The notes below the pieces were generated by a model. The model saw only the letters and a program-made list of their open reading frames with translations. It searched no databases and was not told the origin of the DNA. The position numbers and the translations under genes were made by a program. A DNA stretch of 58,872 nt from Sphingomonas aerophila (GTDB taxonomy: Bacteria > Pseudomonadota > Alphaproteobacteria > Sphingomonadales > Sphingomonadaceae), in the NCBI RefSeq assembly GCF_014199305.1, contig NZ_JACIJK010000015.1, positions 1-58,872 of the forward strand. Reading direction: 5' to 3'. How positions within the stretch are numbered: position 1 is the first letter of the stretch; each line of letters starts with the position of its first letter. Positions 8,299 to 15,734 of this stretch are shown piece after piece.

Positions 8299-8712
8299 AT
8301 GGTCGGATTGCTATTGGCGGTGCTTGCAATCCAGGTCGGGATCGGCCCGTCCGAATGCACCCGGCCAAGTCCTGACGACGCTCGGCCGTTTACCTTGTGC
8401 CTAGCGGAGACCTCGAACAACGAGATAGAACGTGAGTTGCAGCGTCAGCTGACGCTTGCAATCAGGCGCGTTCGCTCGACCAGCGGTGGTCTTGCAGTCT
8501 CAAGATTGGTTAGCGAGCAACGACGATGGGACAGACAGCGGCATCGCGTATGCGCCGATCAGGCTCTCGATGCGCCTATGCCTGAACAGGCGCGGGCGGA
8601 CCTCACCTGCCTCTATAACGCTGCCCAACTGAAGGATCGCGCGCCTTGCTATGCTGGCAGGAGGGGTTCCCTAACCATCGAGAAAGGAAATCGGGAGAGC
8701 TTGCCCACCTAG
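8299..8712 (+). CDS. exported LprI/DUF1311-like protein
   Basis: The ATG at 8299 has GAGAGG upstream. The 137-residue product has a signal peptide (residues 1-15). Its core matches by eye the cysteine-bearing helical layout of the LprI (lysozyme-inhibitor-like, DUF1311) family: FTLCLAETSNNEIERELQ, LVSEQRRWDRQRHRVCAD and LTCLYNAAQLKDRA. Four Cys at regular spacing suggest disulphides in the periplasm. Members of this family are small envelope proteins, some inhibiting lysozyme; that activity is not demonstrated here. Confidence 0.6.
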   Translation: MVGLLLAVLAIQVGIGPSECTRPSPDDARPFTLCLAETSNNEIERELQRQLTLAIRRVRSTSGGLAVSRLVSEQRRWDRQRHRVCADQALDAPMPEQARADLTCLYNAAQLKDRAPCYAGRRGSLTIEKGNRESLPT

Positions 8713-8797
8713 CCGAGCCGCGTAGGCTGACCCGCTCTGTTCCGACGTCTGCTCTCGCCCACTTGCCGACCTTCATTGCAGTAGGCACCAAGGTCAT

Positions 8798-9256
8798 ATG
8801 AGCGCGACTGACTACTTCCTCCAAGCTGCAGCCGACGATGAGGACCTGTCGGCGTGGGCTTCGATCCTGCCGAGCCACTTCCGTGTGTTCCGCACCAGCC
8901 TTTTCGGGGACTCGTTTCTCGTGGATAGCGCCGGCGAGGTGCACATGCTTGAGCGAGCCGGCTGCTCGGTCCAACGGATCGCAGTGTCAGAAGAGGGAAT
9001 CTGGCGCCAAGTTGAAGACGATGCGGAAGGTTGGCAACTCCGCCGCTTAGCGGATGAGTGCCGGCGGGCTGGGAAGGTGTTGGCGGCCCACCAGTGCTAT
9101 GCGTTCACAACGCCACCCGTGCTCGGAGGAGCGTACTCGTCGGATAATGTGTGGGTTGCACCTTGGCGGGAGTGGTTTTCGTTCACCGCCGACCTGTTCC
9201 GACAAATTCAGCATTTGCCCGACGGTGCGACCGTACACCTCACGGTGGTAGATTAG
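8798..9256 (+). CDS. Tdi1/DUF1851-type immunity-like protein
   Basis: A 152-residue protein. FGDSFLVDSAGEVHMLE and, near the C-terminus, PPVLGGAYSSDNVWVAPW with LPDGATVHLTV match what I recall of the C-terminal domain of Tdi1, the immunity protein for the type VI DNase Tde1. Such proteins are cytosolic and bind a cognate toxin. No effector gene is seen nearby, so it would be an orphan immunity gene. The domain match is from memory of the family. Confidence 0.6.
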   Translation: MSATDYFLQAAADDEDLSAWASILPSHFRVFRTSLFGDSFLVDSAGEVHMLERAGCSVQRIAVSEEGIWRQVEDDAEGWQLRRLADECRRAGKVLAAHQCYAFTTPPVLGGAYSSDNVWVAPWREWFSFTADLFRQIQHLPDGATVHLTVVD

Positions 9257-9282
9257 CGAAAGCCCTCAATTCTTCCAACTGC

Positions 9283-9315
9283 GGACAGTCCCGAAATACC
9301 ATCCCAATCGGGACT
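9283..9315. repeat. intergenic palindromic repeat, full copy
   Basis: GGACAGTCCCGAAATACC is followed by ATCCCAATCGGGACT. It is followed by GCTGGCGCGACCGGAAGCGC, the tail subfamily also seen at 2857 and 4396. Confidence 0.8.
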
Positions 9316-9453
9316 GCTGGCGCGACCGGAAGCGCCCACATGCGGCCATTCAGGGCGTCGGTTCGGCCCTCCAACTCCGGCCGCTCGTTCATCTCGCCAG
9401 CGCGTTGATCTCGATAGGTGGACCGAAGTTACGCATCTCGGATCACGCATACG

Positions 9454-10338
9454 TCACGTGAACAAATCGCGCTCCTGCTCGAACATCCCGCCGATCTCAT
9501 CGGCAACGACCCGGATGGACGAGCTCTTCCGGTCGCGGCTGCGTGTCAGCAGGAATACCTCGGTGTTGGATGGCGCTGCACCGAGATCGCAGGGTCGTAG
9601 AAGCGGGTCGGCACGACCGATGAAGTGCGGAATCAGCGCCAAGCCCGTTCCTGATCGCGCGGCAATCGACTGGAGGAACTGGTCCTTGGCGCGGAACGCC
9701 ACGCGAGCGCGGGGAAAGTGCTTCGTCAGCCAGGTGGCCCCGGACAGATAAGCGTCCGCCTCGTTAAAGCTGATGAAGACCGGATCACTGCCAGCCTCGA
9801 CCGAGCTGCAGGCTTCCTCCGTCCCATAGAAACCGTAGCCAACGGTGGTCAGAGGGCGGGCGATGACATCACCGTCCTTGGGCTTGTCGAAGCGGATGGC
9901 GATGTCAGCTTCATGCCGTTCCAGGCTGATGGATCGCAGAGCGGGGGCAAGGTCTATGTCCAGCCTGGGATAACGAGCCGCAAGTGTCGGCAGACGTGAT
10001 ACCAGAAATCCGGCGGTCAGGCCCGGCGACGCGTTGATCCGCACGAGGCCGCTGGGCGTGCCGTCCGCCATACCGCGGCCGAGGATCTGGGCAGCCTGCT
10101 CCATGTCCGTCGCAGCCTCGAGAGCATGGGCGCCAGCCGGCGTCAGCACATAGCCTTCGGGGCGGCGCTCGACGAGCTTTTCGCCGAGGCTCTCCTCTAG
10201 CGAATGAAGCCGGCGGGCGATGGTCGCATGATTGACCGAGAGCATCCGGGCGGCAGCGGAGAGGCTGCCGTGCCGCGCAAGTGCTACGAAAATCCGAACG
10301 TCCTGCCAGTCGAGGTCTGTGCGTTTTTGATCAGCCAT
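9454..10338 (-). CDS. LysR-family transcriptional regulator
   Basis: 294 residues, standard LysR length. Residues 8-65 form the winged helix-turn-helix (IFVALARHGSLSAAARML, then NHATIARRLHSLEESLG), and residues 90-290 the periplasmic-binding-protein-like effector domain. It is divergent from the SDR gene at 10419, with about 80 bp between the starts, the usual arrangement for control of the divergent operon with negative autoregulation. The effector is unknown. Its first 20 codons recur in decayed form at 15580-15660, upstream of the GMC oxidoreductase. Confidence 0.85.
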   Translation of the reverse strand: MADQKRTDLDWQDVRIFVALARHGSLSAAARMLSVNHATIARRLHSLEESLGEKLVERRPEGYVLTPAGAHALEAATDMEQAAQILGRGMADGTPSGLVRINASPGLTAGFLVSRLPTLAARYPRLDIDLAPALRSISLERHEADIAIRFDKPKDGDVIARPLTTVGYGFYGTEEACSSVEAGSDPVFISFNEADAYLSGATWLTKHFPRARVAFRAKDQFLQSIAARSGTGLALIPHFIGRADPLLRPCDLGAAPSNTEVFLLTRSRDRKSSSIRVVADEIGGMFEQERDLFT

Positions 10339-10418
10339 TGATCACAGATAGCGAATTCCGGGCTTCCCGACACCGCCATACATGCCGGTCATCAGCCAAG
10401 CATCAAGGAAGCCAAGCA

Positions 10419-11129
10419 ATGTCGGACGTCAGGAAAGTCGCCATCGTCACCGGTGCCTCACGGGGTTTGGGCGAGGGCATCGTCAACGGGTTCCGCGCCC
10501 GCGGCTACGGCGTCGTCGCTACCTCGCGCTCTATCCAGCCCTCGACCGATCCTGACTTGGTGACCGTCTCGGGCGACATCGGCGACCCCGAGACGGGCAA
10601 GCGCCTCGTGGCAGCCGCACTCGAAAAGTTCGGCCGCATCGACACGCTGGTGAACAATGCCGGGATCTTCATCGGCAAGGCCTTCACCGACTATACGGAG
10701 GAGGATTACCGGCTGAAGCTGAAGACCAACCTCGACGGCTTCTTTTTCACGACACAGGCTGTGGTGCCCGTCATGCTGGAACAGGGCACCGGCCACATCG
10801 TCCAGATTACCGCATCAACGGCAGAGTTCGCCCATTCAGCCTCGCCGGCTTTCATTGCGATGCTGACCAAGGGCGGCATGAACTCGGCCACCAAGAGCCT
10901 CGCGATCGAGTATGCCACTCGCGGCATTCGCGTGAACGCGGTCGCGCCCGGCGTCATCCGCACACCCATGCACGATCCGAAGAAGATCGACCAAGCGGCC
11001 GGCTTCCACCCGATGAACAAGGTGGGCGAAGTCGCGGATATCGTTCGCGCCGTACTCTATCTCGAGGATGCCGTCTTCTCGACTGGCGAGATCCTGCACG
11101 TCGATGGCGGCCTGATCGCCGGCCGCTGA
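10419..11129 (+). CDS. SDR-family oxidoreductase lacking the catalytic Tyr
   Basis: 236 residues from the ATG at 10419. The NAD(P)-binding motif TGASRGLG (11-18) and NNAG are intact, and the C-terminal VNAVAPGVIRTPM and DGG segments are typical of classical short-chain dehydrogenases. In place of YxxxK the sequence has IAMLTKGGM: the Lys is kept but the usual Tyr is replaced. The enzyme may use another residue, or be a divergent, possibly non-catalytic member. It is first gene of a likely operon controlled by the divergent LysR. Confidence 0.8.
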   Translation: MSDVRKVAIVTGASRGLGEGIVNGFRARGYGVVATSRSIQPSTDPDLVTVSGDIGDPETGKRLVAAALEKFGRIDTLVNNAGIFIGKAFTDYTEEDYRLKLKTNLDGFFFTTQAVVPVMLEQGTGHIVQITASTAEFAHSASPAFIAMLTKGGMNSATKSLAIEYATRGIRVNAVAPGVIRTPMHDPKKIDQAAGFHPMNKVGEVADIVRAVLYLEDAVFSTGEILHVDGGLIAGR

Positions 11130-11137
11130 CCCCTTCG

Positions 11138-11160
11138 CGGGGAGCGCCGGGCGCTCCCCG
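11138..11160 (+). terminator. GC-rich hairpin after the SDR gene
   Basis: Arms CGGGGAGCGC and GCGCTCCCCG pair perfectly over 10 bp around a CGG loop, nine bases after the SDR stop. No U-run follows, so it may be an attenuator or mRNA-end stabiliser rather than a full terminator. Confidence 0.5.
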
Positions 11161-11179
11161 TCTCCTCCGGAGACCTCCC

Positions 11180-11425
11180 ATGCCAATCGTGAACATCCTT
11201 GTGACCCGCGAGGGCACCACCCCGGGTGCGGACCGCACCACCACGGAGCAGAAGAACGCGGTCTATAAGGGCATCGCCGATCTGCTGTTCGACGTGATGG
11301 GCAAGCCCCGTGAAGACACCACTGTGATCTTCCACGAGCACGAGATCGAAGATCTGGGCCAGGGCGGCCTGCCGCTGGCCGACTATCGGCGCCAGCACGC
11401 TCAGGGTCGTCAGACAGGCGCCTGA
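11180..11425 (+). CDS. 4-oxalocrotonate tautomerase-family protein
   Basis: 81 residues beginning Met-Pro (MPIVNILVTREG). Pro2 becomes the N-terminal catalytic base after Met removal, the hallmark of the tautomerase superfamily. The length fits the small 4-OT-like subunits (62-80 residues), which assemble as hexamers. The downstream pattern is TTEQKNAVYKGIADLLFDVM, then TTVIFHEH. It lies 50 bp after the SDR gene and before an alpha/beta hydrolase, suggesting one operon handling small ketonic or enol substrates. The substrate is unknown. Confidence 0.8.
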   Translation: MPIVNILVTREGTTPGADRTTTEQKNAVYKGIADLLFDVMGKPREDTTVIFHEHEIEDLGQGGLPLADYRRQHAQGRQTGA

Positions 11426-11431
11426 CACCGT

Positions 11432-11454
11432 GTCCGGCTCACGATCAGCCGGAC
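11432..11454 (+). terminator. hairpin after the tautomerase gene
   Basis: GTCCGGCT and AGCCGGAC pair over 8 bp with a 7-base loop. No U-run follows. It may attenuate transcription before the hydrolase gene at 11549. Confidence 0.35.
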
Positions 11455-11548
11455 GCCGACACAATCACATCTGATCGACATAACCCAACCGAACCGAAAC
11501 GGCGAGGCTCTTTCTCGTCCGCCGACACCGATTGAAAGGAGAACACCT

Positions 11549-12292
11549 ATGGCCAAAGCTTTTGCCACCATCGCCGCAGCGTTGTCCCTTGCCGCCACGG
11601 GCGCCGCCAATGCCAAACCCGCCCGCAATGTCGTGCTGGTGCATGGCGCCTTCACCGACCAGACCAGCTGGGACAAAGTTGCCAAGCTGCTGCGCCGCAG
11701 GGGTTACCACGTCACGCAGGTTGCAAACCCGCTGACCTCGCTCGAAGACGATGTGGCCGCGACCCAGAAGGCCCTCGCCGCGCAAAACGGCCCCACCGTG
11801 CTGGTTGGGCATAGCTGGGGCGGCGTGGTGATCGGCGAGGCGGGGAGCGACCCCAAGGTGTCGGCGCTGGTCTATGTCGCCGCCTATGCGCCCGACCGCG
11901 GCGAGAGCCTCAAGAAGCTGTCCGAAGGCGCGTCACCAAGCCCCGGGCAGAAGACGCTGCGGCCGGACGCTCGTGGCTATCTGTCGATCGATCCTGCCGC
12001 GCTGCCGACCGTATTTGCCGGCGACCTGCCGGCCAGCGAAGGCAAGACACTGGTCGCGCACCAGCTGCCGCTCAACAGCGCCGTGTTCGAAACCGAAGCG
12101 ACGGTTGCAGCCTGGCACGACAAGCCGACCTTCTACGCCATTTCCGCCAAGGATCAGATGATCCCGCCAGAGGCCGAGGCGATGTTTGCCAAGCGCATGA
12201 ACGCCCAGACGGTGACGCTGCAATCCAGCCACGCCTCACCTGTTTCGCACTCGGCTGAAGTCGCGGCGCTGATCGAGCGCGCTGCCCGATAA
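11549..12292 (+). CDS. exported alpha/beta hydrolase
   Basis: 247 residues with a signal peptide (hydrophobic residues 4-18, cleavage near GAANA). The fold is shown by the oxyanion strand VVLVHGAF, the nucleophile elbow GHSWGG (Ser), an acid in SAKDQMIPP (Asp) and the C-terminal His in SSHASPVSHS. It resembles the pyrethroid-hydrolase/EstC-like group of small alpha/beta hydrolases. AAAGGAGAA lies about 10 bases before the ATG. It probably acts in the periplasm on an ester or amide; the substrate is unknown. Same orientation as the SDR operon. Confidence 0.8.
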   Translation: MAKAFATIAAALSLAATGAANAKPARNVVLVHGAFTDQTSWDKVAKLLRRRGYHVTQVANPLTSLEDDVAATQKALAAQNGPTVLVGHSWGGVVIGEAGSDPKVSALVYVAAYAPDRGESLKKLSEGASPSPGQKTLRPDARGYLSIDPAALPTVFAGDLPASEGKTLVAHQLPLNSAVFETEATVAAWHDKPTFYAISAKDQMIPPEAEAMFAKRMNAQTVTLQSSHASPVSHSAEVAALIERAAR

Positions 12293-12376
12293 CCATTCGG
12301 GAGGCCTGCCAACTCCGATCCAGCCAACCGCTTACCCCAGATCACCAACCAATTTACACCTCAGGAGTATCTTCCG

Positions 12377-12787
12377 ATGAATACCGCCCATGTCGATGAC
12401 TATTTCGCGGCCCTCGCCAACAGGGACAGCCTGCGGATCGTACCGCATCTCGCCGAGAACATCGTCCTGCTTGGCCCGATCTTCCCCGAACCCACGATCG
12501 GCAAGGACGCGGTGGTGGAGGTGCTCTCCGGCTTCCTGGAAACGATCGACAGCCTCAAGGTGAACCTCCGCTTCGCGCAGGACCGGGATGTCGCCGTGTT
12601 CTTCAGCTTCACCTGCAACGGCCTCGAGGTAAAGGGTAACGAGCACCTCCACCTGAACGAGGACGGCCTGATCGACAGTATCGAAGTGGCGTGGCGTCCG
12701 CTCCCCGCGACCGTCGAGGTCCAGGAAGTCTTCGCCAGCAAGCTCGGCTTCCCGGCGATGCGCCTCGTCCCTGCCTCGGACGCCTGA
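12377..12787 (+). CDS. SnoaL/NTF2-like protein
   Basis: 136 residues with the NTF2-like cone pattern: an N-terminal helix (VDDYFAALANRD), IVPHLAENIVLLGP, a helix (AVVEVLSGFLETID), then strands VNLRFAQDRDVAVFFSFTC and HLHLNEDGLIDSIEVAW. AGGAG precedes the ATG. Proteins of this superfamily are isomerases, hydratases or binding proteins; no catalytic set can be assigned. It is the last gene of the LysR-linked group. Confidence 0.7.
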   Translation: MNTAHVDDYFAALANRDSLRIVPHLAENIVLLGPIFPEPTIGKDAVVEVLSGFLETIDSLKVNLRFAQDRDVAVFFSFTCNGLEVKGNEHLHLNEDGLIDSIEVAWRPLPATVEVQEVFASKLGFPAMRLVPASDA

Positions 12788-12933
12788 TACGAACCCAACG
12801 GTGCCCGTGTCGGCGCGGCTGGTGAGATGAATGTCAGGGGTCTGCGAGACTGGTTTGGTCGCGAAACCAGTCTCGCTTCGCATGCGCCCGGCTGTTGCAG
12901 GATCGGCGAGCCGGGCGCCGAGGTCGCCCCGAC

Positions 12934-13905
12934 TTACGCCACTTGCGACGAACGGAAGCTGTCGCGGTACCGTCCTGGGCTGGTACCCAGGCGACGCTGG
13001 AACGCGGCGCGCATCTGCTCGGGGCTGGCAAAGCCGCAATCATAGGCAACCGCTTTCAGGGCGCGATCGCTTGCCTCGAGCAGCTTGCGCGCCTGATCGA
13101 TCCTAACGCCTTCGACAAACTCGTGGGGGGTGACGTCCAGTTCGCTGACAAAGGCTCGAGCGATGCTGCGCTCGCTCACCCCCGCAATTTCGGCAAGTCG
13201 CCGCACCGGCATCGGCTCGCGCAAATGGTCGATGACCCAGGCCTGCACCCGGCCGACCGGCGTCTCCGGATCGGTCAAGGGCGTGAGCAGCGGGCTGAAC
13301 TGAGACTGCCCACCCTGCCGCTGAGCCACCACCACCAGCCGCTTGGCGCAGGCCAGCGCCAGCGCCTGTCCGTGATCTTCGGCAACGAGCGCTAGCGCCA
13401 GGTCGATCCCGGCGGTCACGCCCGCGGACGTCACCAGCGCGCCGTCACGGGCATGGATGCGATCATGCTCGACGCGGGCATGAGGGAACATTGCCGCCAG
13501 TCGCGGGGCATTTTGCCAGTGGGTGGTCACCACGCGTCCGTCCAGCAGCCCGGCATGGCCGAGTACAAAAGCGCCGGTGCAGACCGAACCATGGCGCTTA
13601 GCCCGAACGCCCCAGCGTCGGAGCCAGGCGGACAGCGCCTCGTCCGCGCTAGCCTCGGGTAGCGTCGGGCCACCTGCCACGAGCACGGTATGGAAATCGC
13701 GCGAAGCCTGCGCGAACGAAAGGTCGGGCATGAGCACCATGCCGTTGGAACCTCGGACAGGATCGAGCGAAGACGCGACAAGGAGGCAGCGATAGCCCTG
13801 ACCGATCGGCACCATCGCGTCGGCCTCAGCGAACACGTCAAGCGGACCGACCACGTCTAGTGCCTGCACGCCGTTGTGGATGACCAACGCGATTTCCTTG
13901 GCCAT
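12934..13905 (-). CDS. GlxA-family (DJ-1/PfpI plus AraC) transcriptional regulator
   Basis: 323 residues from the ATG at 13905. Residues 1-175 form a DJ-1/PfpI class I amidotransferase-like sensor (IALVIHNGVQALDVVGPLDV, and the elbow GSVCTGAFVLGHAG with its Cys). Residues 215-310 form two AraC helix-turn-helix motifs (RRLAEIAGVSERSIARAF, then AVAYDCGFASPEQMRAAF). GlxA-type proteins are activators with a sensor domain that is not enzymatic. It is divergent from the HD-domain gene at 14112, its likely target. Confidence 0.85.
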   Translation of the reverse strand: MAKEIALVIHNGVQALDVVGPLDVFAEADAMVPIGQGYRCLLVASSLDPVRGSNGMVLMPDLSFAQASRDFHTVLVAGGPTLPEASADEALSAWLRRWGVRAKRHGSVCTGAFVLGHAGLLDGRVVTTHWQNAPRLAAMFPHARVEHDRIHARDGALVTSAGVTAGIDLALALVAEDHGQALALACAKRLVVVAQRQGGQSQFSPLLTPLTDPETPVGRVQAWVIDHLREPMPVRRLAEIAGVSERSIARAFVSELDVTPHEFVEGVRIDQARKLLEASDRALKAVAYDCGFASPEQMRAAFQRRLGTSPGRYRDSFRSSQVA

Positions 13906-14111
13906 CCGCACCTCCCCTAACTCGGCTCGATCAGCTGCCGGAAACACCGGTGATCGAGCGTGTCCGCTTTTCCGCCATCCTCGGCAGGATATCAACGCTC
14001 ACCCTTGTTGCTGCCAACTGGCTGTCCTGCGACATGGATCGGGCCGGGCAGGACGGATCTCCTTCCCCTTCGCGCAAGCCGCCGAATGACCAAGCTCCAC
14101 AGGAGAAGAAC

Positions 14112-14750
14112 GTGACCATCGTCCATGGCGTGTCGATCCCCGACAGCAAGCTCTGCCACACGATCACCGAGTTCATTCGCGACACGGAGACCGAGCTACT
14201 CTTCAAACACTCGAGCCGCGTCTACTTTTTCGGCGCGATCGCCGGCCAGCAGCGCGGTCTGACGTTCAATCCCGAGCTGCTTTACGCGGCAACCATGTTC
14301 CACGACATCGGCCTGATGCCATCGCACTCGAGCCAGGACCTACGTTTCGAGGTCGACGGCGCCAACGCGGCCCGCGATTTCCTTGAAAGCCACCATGTTG
14401 ATCCGTCCGATGTCGAGAAGGTCTGGGCCGGCATTGCCCTTCACACCACACCGGGGGTCCCTGAGTTCATGCACCCGGTGATCGCGCTGACCACCGCCGG
14501 CGTCGAGATGGATGTGCTGGGGCTCACCTATGACAAGTATGACGATGCCACCCGCGAGGCCGTCGTCTCTGCCTTCCCGCGCACGCCGCAGTTCAAGGAG
14601 GACATTATCCAGGCCTTCTACGACGGCATCAAGCACAAGCCCGACACGACCTTCGGCAACGTCAAAGCCGACGTGCTGGCCGACAAGGACCCGCGTTTCC
14701 ACCGCGGCAATTTCTGCGCGGTGATCCGCAGCTCGCACTGGCACGGCTGA
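14112..14750 (+). CDS. HD-domain hydrolase-like protein
   Basis: The GTG at 14112 was chosen because AGGAGAAG lies just upstream and the protein starts well there (VTIVHGVSIPDS). The 212 residues contain the HD superfamily metal set: His in KHSSRVYFFGA, the HD pair in ATMFHDIGLM, and a later His/Asp in WAGIALHTT. It resembles the cyanamide-hydratase-like HD group. It would bind one or two divalent metals in the cytosol. The substrate is unknown. It is divergent from the GlxA-type regulator. Confidence 0.75.
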   Translation: MTIVHGVSIPDSKLCHTITEFIRDTETELLFKHSSRVYFFGAIAGQQRGLTFNPELLYAATMFHDIGLMPSHSSQDLRFEVDGANAARDFLESHHVDPSDVEKVWAGIALHTTPGVPEFMHPVIALTTAGVEMDVLGLTYDKYDDATREAVVSAFPRTPQFKEDIIQAFYDGIKHKPDTTFGNVKADVLADKDPRFHRGNFCAVIRSSHWHG

Positions 14751-14844
14751 GCGGCCTCTTCCGTGCTCGGCCGTGCTTCATAGCGCCTGGTATTCGCTAC
14801 CCCTGCAAGCTGGCCCCACAACTGCCTATTCAAAAGGAAGAAGT

Positions 14845-15495
14845 ATGTCGAAATCTATCATGATCCTCGGGGCCGGTCCGGCAATTGGTCGCGGTGTGGC
14901 AGAGAAGTTTGGAAAGGCTGGCTGGTCGGTCGTGCTTGCTGCACGCAACCCGGATCGACTGGCCGAGGAGGCGGCCGCCCTTTCGAAAAAAGGGATCACC
15001 GTTCACACCGTACCTGTCGATGCGACGGACCCTGTCGCGCTCCGCACCGCGATCGCAAAGGGCGATGAGATTACCGGGGGTCTGACCGTGGTGCACTTCA
15101 ATGCAGCCGTGGTTCGCATCCAGGACCTGTTCAGCATGACGGATGCAGAGGTGACCAGTGATCTTGCGATCAACGTAGCGGCGGGACTTCACACGATCCG
15201 CGCCGCAGTCGGCCTGTTCAGCGATCGTGGGGGCACGATCCTCGTCACTGGGGGCGGTATCGCGACGAAGCCAAACGCGAACGCGGTGAGCTTGGGTGTC
15301 GGCAAGGTTGCCATGCGCCACGTCGTCGAAGCGCTTGTCGAGCCGCTGGCAGAACGCGGCATCCGCATAAGAACGGCGACTGTCCGCGAGAAAGTGCTGC
15401 CCAACTCACCCGAGTCCGTCGGCGTTGCCGATATCATGTGGGAACTGGCGACTAATCCAGCCGCGCCGTGGGAGTTGGACTACCGGGCGGCGTAG
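14845..15495 (+). CDS. atypical SDR-family oxidoreductase
   Basis: 216 residues from the ATG at 14845, preceded by AAAGGAAG. The dinucleotide-binding motif is GAGPAIGRG rather than TGxxxGxG, and AARNPDRL follows the second strand, as in NADP-preferring members. Where classical SDRs have YxxxK this one has SLGVGKVAM: the Lys is present, the Tyr is not. It is shorter than usual (about 250). It lies about 95 bp after the HD gene, probably in the same transcription unit. Substrate unknown. Confidence 0.75.
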   Translation: MSKSIMILGAGPAIGRGVAEKFGKAGWSVVLAARNPDRLAEEAAALSKKGITVHTVPVDATDPVALRTAIAKGDEITGGLTVVHFNAAVVRIQDLFSMTDAEVTSDLAINVAAGLHTIRAAVGLFSDRGGTILVTGGGIATKPNANAVSLGVGKVAMRHVVEALVEPLAERGIRIRTATVREKVLPNSPESVGVADIMWELATNPAAPWELDYRAA

Positions 15496-15579
15496 CTTTG
15501 TCGGTAAGGCCAGCGTGTCAGGTCAGTCGAGGCTAGACGACATCATCGTGTAGCTCACAGCGGTACCACGGACGCTAGC

Positions 15580-15660
15580 TTACAGGGTTCTATAACGCGC
15601 AATCGCCAGGACGATATACGGTTCGCCGGTTCGGGCCTGTGCGTTTTTGAACAGCTGCTG
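15580..15660 (-). pseudogene. decayed 5' end of a lysR-like gene
   Basis: On the minus strand, about 20 bases around GCTGTTCAAAAACGCACAG match the second to eighth codons of the LysR gene at 10338 (GCTGATCAAAAACGCACAG). The following codons still read IVLAIARYRTL beside IFVALARHGSL of the intact gene, then hit a stop. The start codon and the remainder are lost. It lies 75 bp before the GMC oxidoreductase start, where a divergent LysR would have sat. Confidence 0.5.
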
Positions 15661-15734
15661 ATGGGAAATCGCTAATTCTGCAGCGGCTGCAACCTCCTTA
15701 GATTTCGACACAGAAGGCATTCAGGAGCAGCATC

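Noticed and set aside
12332..13039. A long minus-strand frame opposite the SnoaL-like gene
   Set aside because: No start signal or domain; it runs antisense to a gene with clear NTF2-like pattern and into the AraC-type gene.
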